The translations under genes and the position numbers were made by a program. A stretch of DNA of 64,000 nucleotides from Myxococcales bacterium (GTDB lineage: Bacteria; Myxococcota_A; Polyangia; Polyangiales; Ga0077539), in NCBI GenBank assembly GCA_030652255.1, contig JAUSAZ010000171.1, forward strand, positions 43,150-107,149. The letters are read 5' to 3'. Positions 26,060-34,782 of this stretch are shown one piece after another. The notes under the pieces are model-generated. The model saw only the letters and a program-made list of their open reading frames with translations, was not told the origin of the DNA and ran no database searches. Each line of letters starts with the position of its first letter. The stretch's first letter is position 1.

Positions 26060-29000
26060 GAGGGGACGCCCGCGGGTGCGCCCTCGCGGACGACGGCCTC
26101 GCCCGGACGGAGGATGGTCTCGACCCCGCGGAAGGCCGCCAGGGGACGGCCCGCGGCGTCCTCGAGCAGCACGTCGCACACGGCGCGCGACTCGTGCACC
26201 TCGCGGCCGCGCACCACGCAGCGGATCACCCCCTCGGGCAGCGCCTCGGCGTAGCTCTCGAAGGCACCGACCGCCATCGGCAGCGAGGCCCCGCCGAGCA
26301 CCTCGCGCGACCACAGCAGCGCGAACTGCAGCGCCCCGTCGAGGGCCGCCGGGTCGACGCGCCAGGCCTCCGGGCGCCACCCCCGCTCGTGGGTGCCGGT
26401 GAGGGTCCCGATGATCCCCTCCTTCGACACCCCGTCGATCGACTGGATCACCTGGAAGCTCGGCCCGTGGAAGAGCAGGTGGCCGTCGTACACGGCCTCG
26501 CGGGTCCACGCTCCGATGCGGGGGTCGGCCGCGCGCTCGGGCGGCCGCCGCTCGCCCGCGCGGGTCTCCACCGTGGCCGTGAAGTGCAGCAGGTTGTCCT
26601 TGCCGCGCAGCTCGACGCTCAGGTCGTCGGGGCCGGCGCCCGGCCGCGCGACGGCGTGGAGCGCGAAGCGGTGCCCGCCGTTCTCGAAGTGGTCGAGCTT
26701 GATGCCGCGCAGCACCTTGAGGTCGCGCAGCGCCACCGGCCCGGCGCCCGGGCGGAACACCCTCGCCGCCCTCGCCATCCACTCGATGGCCAGGGCCACC
26801 GGCACCACGGGCTTGCCCGCCACGCGGTGGTCGCTGAGGTAGGGGTGCGAGCCCTGGTCGACCGAGAGCTCGACGCTCATCGGCCCCGCGGCGACCCGGG
26901 CGCCGAGCGGCCCTTCGCCCATCGCGCCGCCGACGACGGTCTCGACCACGTCGGGCCCCGCCGCGATCTCGTCGACGAAGCGCCGCGCGCCCTCCGCGAG
27001 GGGGATGAGCGCCACGCCCATCTGGTCGAAGCGCGCCTTGAGCGCGGGCGTGACCATCCCGCCCTCCCACGGGCCCCAGCCGATGGCCTTCGCCACGAAG
27101 CCCGGGGCGCGCCTGCGCCGCTCGGCCGCGGCGACCTTGTTGAGCACCTCGTTGGCCATCGCGTAGTCGCACTGCCCCGTGTTGCCCGTGCGCGCGGCCA
27201 CCGAGGAGAACAGCACCATCCAGCGCAGCGGGTCGCCCGCCGTCGCCGCGAGCAGCGCCCGCAGCCCCGCCACCTTGGTGTCGAACACCCGGTCGAACTG
27301 CTCCGGGGTCTTCTCCGCGATGAGCTTGTCGGCGAGCACCCCGGCGCCGTGCACCACGCCGGTGATGGGCCCCCATGCCGCGCGCACCTCGTCGAGGGCC
27401 GCGCCCAGCTTCGCCGTGTCCGCGACGTCCACCGCCACGTAGCGCACCTCCGAGCCCGCCGCGCGGATGGCGTCGAGCGTCGCGCGCACCTCCCGGTTGG
27501 CGAGCACCTTCGCCACCTGGGCGCCGACCTCCGCGGGCGAGGCCGCGCGGCCCTCCCGCTTCGCGTCGTCGAGCAGCGCCCGCTTGAGCCCGGCGTCGTC
27601 GCGGAGGCCCACGCACGCCGCGGGCTCGTCCTCCAGGCGCGAGCGCCCGAGCAGCACGACCCGCACCCGCGCCCGCTGCGCCAGCGCCACGATCGACGCC
27701 GCGGTCACCCCGCGGCCGCCGCCCGACACCACCACCACGGCGTCGGGGGCGAGCGCCAGCGTCGCGGGGCTCACCTCCCGGGCGACGCTCCGCAGCGTGG
27801 TGCGGACACCGTCGGCGTGCAGGCCCACCTCGCGGGTCGCCCCGCCGGTGAAGAGCTCGGCGACGATGGCCGCGGCGAGCGCCTCGGCGTCCCGACCGTC
27901 GCGCGCGAGGTCGATGGCCTTCACGCTCGCCGCCGGCCACTCGACCGCCGCGGTGCGCGCGAGGGCCGAGACCCCCGCGGTCCACGCGCGGGTGGCGTCG
28001 CCCCCGGAGAGGCCGAAGTCCCCGCCGGTGTCCTGCACCGTGACGAAGAGCCCGCCCTGCGCGGCGAAGCGGGCGGCGACCGCGCGGGCGGCGCCGAAGG
28101 CCTCCCGATTGACCGCCACCGCGTCATCGACGCTGGCGACCGCGCGCAGCCCCCCCAGGAAGATCACCGCGTCGGCGTCCGCCGGGACGGTCGCCACCAC
28201 CGCCGCGGGGACACCCCGGGCGTTGAGCGTGCGCGCGACCGCCGCGGCGACGCCCGCGCCGTCGTCGGTCACGGCCACCCGCGTGGCCGCGAAGAGACCG
28301 GGCATCACGAGGCCCGCCGCGGGCGCGGGCTCCTCGGCGATGACGAAGCGCTCGATGGCCGAGGCCCTCGGCGCGGCGGCGGCGGCGCTGCCCGGCGCGG
28401 CGGCGGCGGGCGCGGCGGCGTTGCGACCGCGCATGTAGTCGACGATCTGTCCGAGGGTGCGCAGGGCGGCCATCTCGGTGGCGTTCACCTCGGGCAGCCC
28501 CGGGGCGCGCTCGCGCATCGCCGAGAGGATCTCCACGCGCTTGATGGAGTCGATGCCCAGGTCGGCCTCGAGCTCCATGGTGAGCGCGAGCATCTCCGAG
28601 GGGTAGCCGGTCTTCTCCGCGACGATGGTGAGCATCAGCGCCTCGAGGTCGACCGCGGGCACCGCCTTCGCCGGGGCGGGCGCGGCCTTCGCCGGAGCGG
28701 GCGCGGCCTTCGCCGGGGCGGGCTGACGCGCCTGCATGTAGTCGACGATCTGCCCGAGGGTGCGCAGGGCGGCCATCTCGGTGGCGTTGACCTCGGGCAG
28801 GCCCGGGGCGCGCTCACGCATCGCCGAGAGGATCTCGACGCGCTTGATGGAGTCGATGCCCAGGTCGGCTTCGAGCTCCATCGTGAGCGCGAGCATCTCC
28901 GAGGGGTAGCCGGTCTTCTCCGCGACGATGGTGAGCATCAGGGCCTGGAGGTCGACCGCGGGCGCTGCGGTCGCGCCTCCAGTGACGGCCTCGACCGAGG

Positions 29001-32000
29001 GGGCGGGCGCCGCCTGGGCGGGCAGCCGCGCCTGCATGTAGTCGACGATCTGTCCGAGGGTGCGCAGGGCGGCCATCTCGGTGGCGTTGACCTCGGGCAG
29101 CCCCGGGGCGCGCTCACGCATCGCCGAGAGGATCTCGACGCGCTTGATGGAGTCGATGCCCAGGTCGGCTTCGAGCTCCATGGTGAGCGCCAGCATCTCC
29201 GAGGGGTAGCCGGTCTTCTCCGCGACGATGGTGAGCATCAGCGACTGGAGGTCGACCGCGGGCGCCGCCGCCGCGCGTGCCGGAGGGGCTGCGACCGGAG
29301 CCGCCGTCACCACCGGAGCCGCCGTCACCACCGGAGCCGCTGGAGCCACGTGCGCGACCGGAGCCGCCGTCACCGCCGGGGCCGGGTGCACCACCGGCGC
29401 CGCGGCCGGGAGCTGCACCACGGGCGCCGAGGGCGCCACGTACGCGGCGGGCTGCGCGAAGGACATCGGCTGGCCGGTGAGCATCGCGCTCAGGCCCGAG
29501 AAGGAGTTCTCCACGGTGCGCAGGAAGGACGAGTGCGTGTCGGCCATCGTCTTCAGGTAGGCCGCGTGGGCCTCGGAGGTCTGGCGCTGCGACTCCTGGT
29601 AGGCCTGCACCCAGGCGAGGCCCTCGGCCCCGCTCGCGGCGGGCGCGTACGCGGGCGACGACGGCGCGGCGCCCGGCGCGGGGGCGCGCTCCACGACGAC
29701 CTCGCGGACGACCTCCTTGATGACCTCCTGCACGACCACCTCCTTCACCCGCGGGGGGTTCGGGGGCGGGAGCGCGGCGGATCCACCCTTCGGGGGATAC
29801 GGCTTGCCGTAGTTGGAGCCGTTGAGCGAGATGGTCATCGCGGGCTTCTTCTTCGGCGCTGGGGTGGGCGCGTAGTCCGCCCAGAGCGCCGTGAAGTCCA
29901 TGGCGACGCCCGCCACGGCGAGGCGCCCGATGCCCTCCTGGAGGGCGGTCACGCCGTGCTTGCCCTTGCGGTCGAGCGGCACCGCGACGTGGGGGCGGTC
30001 GACGAGGATGCGGTCGACGAGGTCGGTGAGCACCGCGCCGGGGCCGACCTCGATGAAGGTCCGCGCGCCGCGCGCCCACATGGCCTCGACCTGCTCGACG
30101 AAGCGCACGGGCTTCGCGATCTGCCCCGCGAGGCGGTCGCGCATCGCCGCCGCGTCCGCGGGGTACGGCGCGGCCTCGGCGTTGGACCACACCACCGCGC
30201 CCGGCGCCCCGAAGGGCACCCCCGCGAGGAAGTCCCCGAACTTCGCCCCCGACGGCGCCACCAGGGCGCTGTGGAAGGCCGTCGAGACCGGCAGTCGCTT
30301 CGCCGGCATGCCCTTCGCGGACAGCAGCGCCTCGACCCGCGCGATGTCCTCCGTCGCGCCGGAGAGCACCACCTGCTTCGGGTGGTTGTGGTTGGCCACC
30401 ACCACCGCGTCGCCGAAGTCCGCGAGCGCCGCCCGCACGTCGGCGATCGGGCGCCCGACGGCGGTCATCGCGCCCGGCGTCGCCGAGGCGTCGCGCATCA
30501 GCTCGCCGCGCTTGCGCGCCACCGCCACCAGCGAGGGCTCGTCGATGACCCCGGCCGCGCAGAGGGCCGTGACCTCGCCGAAGCTGTGCCCGCCCACGTC
30601 CTGGGCCTTCACCCCGAGCGAGCGCAGCACCCGCAGCAGCGCGAGGCTCGCCACGCCGATGGCGGGCTGGGCCCACTCCGTCGCCGTGAGCTGCTTCGTC
30701 TGCGCCGCGCGCTCGTCGTCGCTGAACACCGGCCGCGGGAACACCACGTCCGCCACGGACTCCGCCCCGAAGCGCGCGCCCGCGGCGTCGTCCCAGGCCG
30801 AGCGCGCCGCGTCGAGGCTCATGGCGACGTCCGCCCCCATGCCCACGTACTGGCTCCCCTGCCCCGGGAACACGAAGGCCACGCCGCCGCACTCCGCCCC
30901 GGCGGCGTAGTACACGCCGGTGGGCGTCGAGAGCGCCGCGTCGGGCTTCGCCGCGAGGTGCGCCGCAGCCTGCTTCAGCTTCGCCGCGAGGTCGGCCGCG
31001 TCGTTCGCCACCACCGCCAGGCGCGCCGGGTCGACCGCGCGGAAGCCCTCCTGCGAGGCCCGCGCGAGGGCCGTGAGCCCGGCCTCCGCCGCGCGCTTCG
31101 CGGCCTCGTCGCACTTCGCCGCGAGCCCGGCGGGCGTCGCGTCGGAGAGCAGCACCAGCTCGGTGGGCGCGGTGCGCATCCGCCACGCGCGGGGCGCCGG
31201 GCCGACGTACTCCTCCAGCGCGACGTGGAAGTTGCTGCCGCCGAAGCCGAAGCTCGACACCGACGCGCGCCGCGGGTGCGACGCGTCCCGCACCCACGGC
31301 CGGGCCTGGGTGTTGAGGTAGAACGGGCTCTTGTCGATCTCGAGCGCGGGGTTGGGCCGGTCGACCTTGATGGTGGGCGGCAGCACCTTGTGGTGCAGCG
31401 CCATGACGGCCTTGAAGAGGCCCGCCGCGCCCGCCGCGGACTTGGTGTGGCCGATCTGGGACTTCACCGAGCCGAGCGCGCACCACTGCCGGTCGGCGCG
31501 GCCGCTCTCTCCGAATGCGATCTGTAGCCCCGCGAACTCCGCCGCGTCGCCCGCCTTGGTGGCGGTGCCGTGGGCCTCGACGAGCTCCACGGTGTCGGCG
31601 CCGTAGCCGGCGCTCTCGTAGGTGCGACGGAGGGCCCTCGCCTGCCCCTCCGGGAGCGGCGCGTACACGCTCTTGCTGCGCCCGTCGGAGGCCGAGCCGA
31701 GGCCGCGGATGACGGCGTAGACCCGGTCGCCCGCACGCTCGGCGTCGTCGAGGCGCTTCAACGCCAGCATGGACATGCCCTCGCCCAGCAGCGTGCCGTC
31801 GGCCGCGTCGGAGAAGGGGCGGCAGTCGCCCGACTTCGACAGCGCCGGGGTCTTGCTGAAGCACATGTACATGAAGATGTCGTTCATGGTGTCGACGCCG
31901 CCCGCGATGACCAGGTCGGACTGGCCGATCGCGAGCTCGTTGATGGCCATGGAGAGCGCCGAGAGGGTGCTTGCGCAGGCCGCGTCGGTGACGCAGTTGG

Positions 32001-32589
32001 TGCCGCGCAGGTCGAAGCGGTTGGCGATGCGGCCCGCCACGACGTTGCCGAGGAGGCCCGGGAAGGACGACTCCTGCCACGGCACGAAGCCCCCGGCGAT
32101 GCGCTCGCAGATGACCACGGCTTCCTCCTCGGGGATGCCGGAGTCGCGCAGGGCCTTGAGCCAGATGGGCCGCTGGAGGCGGCTGACCATGGTGCCGAGG
32201 AGTTCCTGCCCGGAGGTGACGCCGAGGATGACGCTGGCGCGCTCGCGGTCCATCTTGGCGAACTGGCCCTGCGTGGCGTCGTCGAGCACGCGCTGCGCGA
32301 CGATGAGCGCCAGGAGCTGCGCCGTGTCGGTGGCGGGCACGATGGACGGGGGGATGCCGAACTCCATCGGGTCGAAGGCCACGTCGGGCAGGAAGGCCCC
32401 GCGCTTGGAGTAGGTCTTGTCGGGCGCCGAGGGATCGGGGTCGTAGTAGTCGTCGATGAGCCAGTGCGTCGCGGGCACGTCGGTGATGAGGTCGCGCCCC
32501 AGGAGGATGTCGCGCCAGAAGCCCTGCGCGTCGGTCGAACCCGGGAACAGGGCGCTCACGCCCACGATGGCAATGGGAACCTGCGTCAT
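26056..32589 (-). CDS. pfa2: PUFA synthase subunit Pfa2 (KS-MAT-3xACP-KR-DH)
   Basis: 2177 residues, PfaA-type iterative PKS/FAS. Ketosynthase with Cys205 (TDAACAST), HGTATKAGD and KSQIGHTKSAAG; malonyl-CoA transacylase with GQGSQ and Ser669 in GHSFGE; an Ala/Pro/Val linker with a helical segment; three ACPs whose LGIDSIKR phosphopantetheine serines lie near residues 1147, 1247 and 1348; ketoreductase (SGGGRGVTAAS near 1620; FSSVAARTGNTGQCDYAMAN); and a C-terminal hotdog dehydratase (HPYLSDHRVAGKPVVP near 1917). It loads malonyl units on the ACPs and performs condensation and keto reduction. The ATG follows a plausible ribosome site (GAGGTCTTGAG). It ends in a 4-base overlap with pfa3. No phosphopantetheinyl transferase is in the window, so the ACPs must be activated by one encoded elsewhere. 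Confidence 0.96.
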   Translation of the reverse strand: MTQVPIAIVGVSALFPGSTDAQGFWRDILLGRDLITDVPATHWLIDDYYDPDPSAPDKTYSKRGAFLPDVAFDPMEFGIPPSIVPATDTAQLLALIVAQRVLDDATQGQFAKMDRERASVILGVTSGQELLGTMVSRLQRPIWLKALRDSGIPEEEAVVICERIAGGFVPWQESSFPGLLGNVVAGRIANRFDLRGTNCVTDAACASTLSALSMAINELAIGQSDLVIAGGVDTMNDIFMYMCFSKTPALSKSGDCRPFSDAADGTLLGEGMSMLALKRLDDAERAGDRVYAVIRGLGSASDGRSKSVYAPLPEGQARALRRTYESAGYGADTVELVEAHGTATKAGDAAEFAGLQIAFGESGRADRQWCALGSVKSQIGHTKSAAGAAGLFKAVMALHHKVLPPTIKVDRPNPALEIDKSPFYLNTQARPWVRDASHPRRASVSSFGFGGSNFHVALEEYVGPAPRAWRMRTAPTELVLLSDATPAGLAAKCDEAAKRAAEAGLTALARASQEGFRAVDPARLAVVANDAADLAAKLKQAAAHLAAKPDAALSTPTGVYYAAGAECGGVAFVFPGQGSQYVGMGADVAMSLDAARSAWDDAAGARFGAESVADVVFPRPVFSDDERAAQTKQLTATEWAQPAIGVASLALLRVLRSLGVKAQDVGGHSFGEVTALCAAGVIDEPSLVAVARKRGELMRDASATPGAMTAVGRPIADVRAALADFGDAVVVANHNHPKQVVLSGATEDIARVEALLSAKGMPAKRLPVSTAFHSALVAPSGAKFGDFLAGVPFGAPGAVVWSNAEAAPYPADAAAMRDRLAGQIAKPVRFVEQVEAMWARGARTFIEVGPGAVLTDLVDRILVDRPHVAVPLDRKGKHGVTALQEGIGRLAVAGVAMDFTALWADYAPTPAPKKKPAMTISLNGSNYGKPYPPKGGSAALPPPNPPRVKEVVVQEVIKEVVREVVVERAPAPGAAPSSPAYAPAASGAEGLAWVQAYQESQRQTSEAHAAYLKTMADTHSSFLRTVENSFSGLSAMLTGQPMSFAQPAAYVAPSAPVVQLPAAAPVVHPAPAVTAAPVAHVAPAAPVVTAAPVVTAAPVAAPPARAAAAPAVDLQSLMLTIVAEKTGYPSEMLALTMELEADLGIDSIKRVEILSAMRERAPGLPEVNATEMAALRTLGQIVDYMQARLPAQAAPAPSVEAVTGGATAAPAVDLQALMLTIVAEKTGYPSEMLALTMELEADLGIDSIKRVEILSAMRERAPGLPEVNATEMAALRTLGQIVDYMQARQPAPAKAAPAPAKAAPAPAKAVPAVDLEALMLTIVAEKTGYPSEMLALTMELEADLGIDSIKRVEILSAMRERAPGLPEVNATEMAALRTLGQIVDYMRGRNAAAPAAAAPGSAAAAAPRASAIERFVIAEEPAPAAGLVMPGLFAATRVAVTDDGAGVAAAVARTLNARGVPAAVVATVPADADAVIFLGGLRAVASVDDAVAVNREAFGAARAVAARFAAQGGLFVTVQDTGGDFGLSGGDATRAWTAGVSALARTAAVEWPAASVKAIDLARDGRDAEALAAAIVAELFTGGATREVGLHADGVRTTLRSVAREVSPATLALAPDAVVVVSGGGRGVTAASIVALAQRARVRVVLLGRSRLEDEPAACVGLRDDAGLKRALLDDAKREGRAASPAEVGAQVAKVLANREVRATLDAIRAAGSEVRYVAVDVADTAKLGAALDEVRAAWGPITGVVHGAGVLADKLIAEKTPEQFDRVFDTKVAGLRALLAATAGDPLRWMVLFSSVAARTGNTGQCDYAMANEVLNKVAAAERRRRAPGFVAKAIGWGPWEGGMVTPALKARFDQMGVALIPLAEGARRFVDEIAAGPDVVETVVGGAMGEGPLGARVAAGPMSVELSVDQGSHPYLSDHRVAGKPVVPVALAIEWMARAARVFRPGAGPVALRDLKVLRGIKLDHFENGGHRFALHAVARPGAGPDDLSVELRGKDNLLHFTATVETRAGERRPPERAADPRIGAWTREAVYDGHLLFHGPSFQVIQSIDGVSKEGIIGTLTGTHERGWRPEAWRVDPAALDGALQFALLWSREVLGGASLPMAVGAFESYAEALPEGVIRCVVRGREVHESRAVCDVLLEDAAGRPLAAFRGVETILRPGEAVVREGAPAGVPS
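28430..29260 (-). repeat. Three tandem ACP coding repeats in pfa2
   Basis: Three units of roughly 300 bases each encode almost identical ACPs (MLTIVAEKTGYPSEMLALTM...LGIDSIKRVEILSAMRERAP). The first and second are nearly identical in DNA, including silent positions. The linkers between them (APAKAAPAPAKA) differ, so identity is confined to the folded domains. This pattern suggests recent duplication or ongoing gene conversion. Confidence 0.9.
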
Positions 32590-32656
32590 CTCAAGACCTC
32601 GTCACGTTGGTGGGTACGAAACCAGAAGGCGAGTCCGAAGGGCCTCTGGGGCCCCG

Positions 32657-34285
32657 TCAGGCCAGGAGCCTGGGACGGAAATCAAAGGCGCCTGGAGGGA
32701 GCGCGACGCCGTAGGTGCGGAGCTGCTGCGCGCGGGTGATCACCGCGGCGCCCTCCAGGAGGTTGAGCCCGATCTGCACCACGGTGCGGTTGGGGGGATC
32801 GGCCAGGAACGACCCGCGCGCCCAGGCGTTGAAGGCCCCCATCGCGGGCCCGCACCAGATCTGGTAGTCGGCGCGGCGGGTGGGCTCGCCGTCGATGGCC
32901 CACTTGCTCGCCTTGCCCAGGTACCAGCGGAACACCAGCGCCATCTGCCGTCGCGGGTCGGCCTCGCAGCGGGCGATCTCGCCCGGGTCGCGCTTCTGCC
33001 AGAAGGTCTTGGTGTCGGCCCAGATCTCCTCGAAGGTGGCGTGCAGCACGTCGTTCTCCAGCCGCGCCCGCGCCTCCGGGGGGATGGCCGCGAGCGAGGG
33101 GTACGTCACGTACGCGTCGTAGAGCTTCGCCGCGCGCACGCCGAACATGGTCCCGCGCTTGAGCACCTGGACCTTCACGCCCAGCTCGAACATGTCCGCC
33201 GCGGGCGCCATGATCACGTCCGCGAGGTCGGCCTGCGCCAGCATCGCCCGGCCCCCCTCGGAGAGCCCCGACTCCACCGCGGCCTGGTTGACCGATCCCG
33301 TCAGCACGTAGGCCGCGCCCAGCGCGAAGGCCGCCGCGACCGCGCCCGGCGTGCCGAGGCCCCCCGCCGCGCCCACGCGCATGGGCCGCGCGTACCCGTG
33401 CTTCGCGGCGAGCTCGTCGCGCAGCGACAGGATCGTCGGCAGCAGCGCCGTCAGCGCCTGGTTGTCGGTGTGCCCGCCGGAGTCGGCCTCGATGGTGATG
33501 TCCTCGGCCACCGGCACCCGCTGCGCGAGCTCGGCCTCGGCCGCCGTGAGCAGGCCCTTCTCGACCAGCGCGCGGAGCATCTCCGCGGGCGCCGGGGCCA
33601 TGAAGCGCCGCGCCACCTCGGCCCGCGACACCTTCGCGAACACGTGGTGCCTGCGCGCGACGCGCCCCGCGGCGTCGACGGTGAGCCCGCTCGCGGCGTA
33701 GCGCACCACCGCGGGGGTGAGCGCCATGAAGGCCGAGGCCGACACCCGCGCGACGCCGCGGCGGATGAGCAGGTCGGCCACGCGGTCTTCGAGCGCGGAC
33801 TCGTTGGGCGAGTGGATGAGGTTGACGCCCCAGGGGAGCGCGTCGCCGAGGGCGGCGTGGAGCTCGTCGAGGGCCCGCTCGACGCGCTCGAAGCCGAGGC
33901 CCGCGGCGCCGAAGAAGCCCAGCATCCCGGCGCGGGCGGCGGCGATGACCATGCGCGTGGTGGCGATGCCGTTGGCCATCTCGCCCACCACGTAGGGGAA
34001 GCGCACCCGGTGCACCTCGCAGAACGACCGGTCGCCCAGCCACTCGGGGTAGAGCGCCGGGAGCGTGGCGAGGAGCGGCAGGGCGCCGGCCGCCGGGCGC
34101 GACGCGGGCACCATCTCGCCGCCAAGGGCGACCCCCACGCGACCCGCCGCGCCGTCGCGGACGACGTGCAGGGGATGGCGCACGGAGGCGATGGCGCCCA
34201 GGAGGTCTCCCGCGCCGAAGGCAGGCGCAGCGGAGCCGGGGACCCAGAGAGCGACGGGCGTGAGATCGACGGTTGGGGTGGCCAC
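32657..34285 (-). CDS. pfa1: PUFA synthase subunit Pfa1, trans-acting enoyl reductase (PfaD)
   Basis: 542 residues, a 2-nitropropane-dioxygenase-like FMN TIM barrel of the PfaD/FabD2 type. Visible family segments are HRVRFPYVVGEMANGIATTR, SADSGGHTDNQALTALLP-like EADSGGHTDNQ, and the flavin phosphate loop VGAAGGLGTPGAVAAAFALG. It reduces the 2-enoyl intermediate in selected cycles, so it decides where double bonds are lost. Start codon is GTG (VATPTVDL); no ATG is available nearby. First gene of the operon, 67 bases ahead of pfa2. Placing the ER gene first matches Sorangium/Aetherobacter clusters and differs from the marine gammaproteobacterial order pfaABCD. Confidence 0.95.
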   Translation of the reverse strand: MATPTVDLTPVALWVPGSAAPAFGAGDLLGAIASVRHPLHVVRDGAAGRVGVALGGEMVPASRPAAGALPLLATLPALYPEWLGDRSFCEVHRVRFPYVVGEMANGIATTRMVIAAARAGMLGFFGAAGLGFERVERALDELHAALGDALPWGVNLIHSPNESALEDRVADLLIRRGVARVSASAFMALTPAVVRYAASGLTVDAAGRVARRHHVFAKVSRAEVARRFMAPAPAEMLRALVEKGLLTAAEAELAQRVPVAEDITIEADSGGHTDNQALTALLPTILSLRDELAAKHGYARPMRVGAAGGLGTPGAVAAAFALGAAYVLTGSVNQAAVESGLSEGGRAMLAQADLADVIMAPAADMFELGVKVQVLKRGTMFGVRAAKLYDAYVTYPSLAAIPPEARARLENDVLHATFEEIWADTKTFWQKRDPGEIARCEADPRRQMALVFRWYLGKASKWAIDGEPTRRADYQIWCGPAMGAFNAWARGSFLADPPNRTVVQIGLNLLEGAAVITRAQQLRTYGVALPPGAFDFRPRLLA

Positions 34286-34574
34286 TGGACGGCGCGCTTC
34301 CTACACCGGATCGACCGCTCCCTGGGGAGCCAAAGCGCGAAATCCCGACCGCACTCCCATGGTTTTCCATCCTCGGTCGGAATGGTGCAGCGCGTCACTG
34401 CCACGAGGGTCGTCGGACGGTCTGCGCCACCCATCGGGACCTCCGGCAGCGGAAGGGGGGCGCGACCTCGACGCCCCGACCGCGACCTCGACACCTCACC
34501 AAACTGGCTGGAAAATAGTCATTCTTGGCTTTTCGACGCGGGACGGGCGCGCGGCGGGGTGGTGTAGTGGGCGG
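34286..34574. other. Divergent intergenic region upstream of the pfa operon
   Basis: About 290 bases between the pfa1 GTG and a small plus-strand ORF. The control region for the PUFA operon should lie here. Visible items are a short palindrome ATGGTTTTCCAT near 34360, direct repeats of GACCGCGACCTCGAC-like sequence near 34475-34495, and the least GC-rich patch of the area (GGAAAATAGTCATTCTTGGC, 34510-34530). No convincing -35/-10 pair was found on either strand. Confidence 0.4.
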
Positions 34575-34748
34575 GTGAGCGACGTTCCGGTACGGCGCGA
34601 GGTGATCGAGGTGCCCGGCGGGGTGATGACCGTCACGGTGTTCCACTTCCGCGGCCGCGCGGCGGCGGGCGCGACCTCCGAGCGACGCCCCTCGGAGACC
34701 CGACGGCCCTTGTGGCGCCGCCTGCTGGGGCTGCTGCTCGACCCCTGA
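34575..34748 (+). CDS. Small hypothetical protein
   Basis: A 57-residue ORF from GTG (VSDVPVRREVIEVPGGVMTV), ending LWRRLLGLLLDP. The N-terminal half could form a beta hairpin; the C-terminus is basic with a short amphipathic helix. It lies 34 bases before the GH15 gene and might be a leader or independent peptide. It resembles nothing I can name and may not be expressed. Confidence 0.35.
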   Translation: MSDVPVRREVIEVPGGVMTVTVFHFRGRAAAGATSERRPSETRRPLWRRLLGLLLDP

Positions 34749-34782
34749 GCGGTCGGTCGGGGTTGTGGCAGTCTGCGCGCCG

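Noticed and set aside
26194-31527. 1777-residue plus-strand ORF opposite pfa2
   Set aside because: Antisense artefact; repeats in it simply mirror the ACP repeats on the minus strand.
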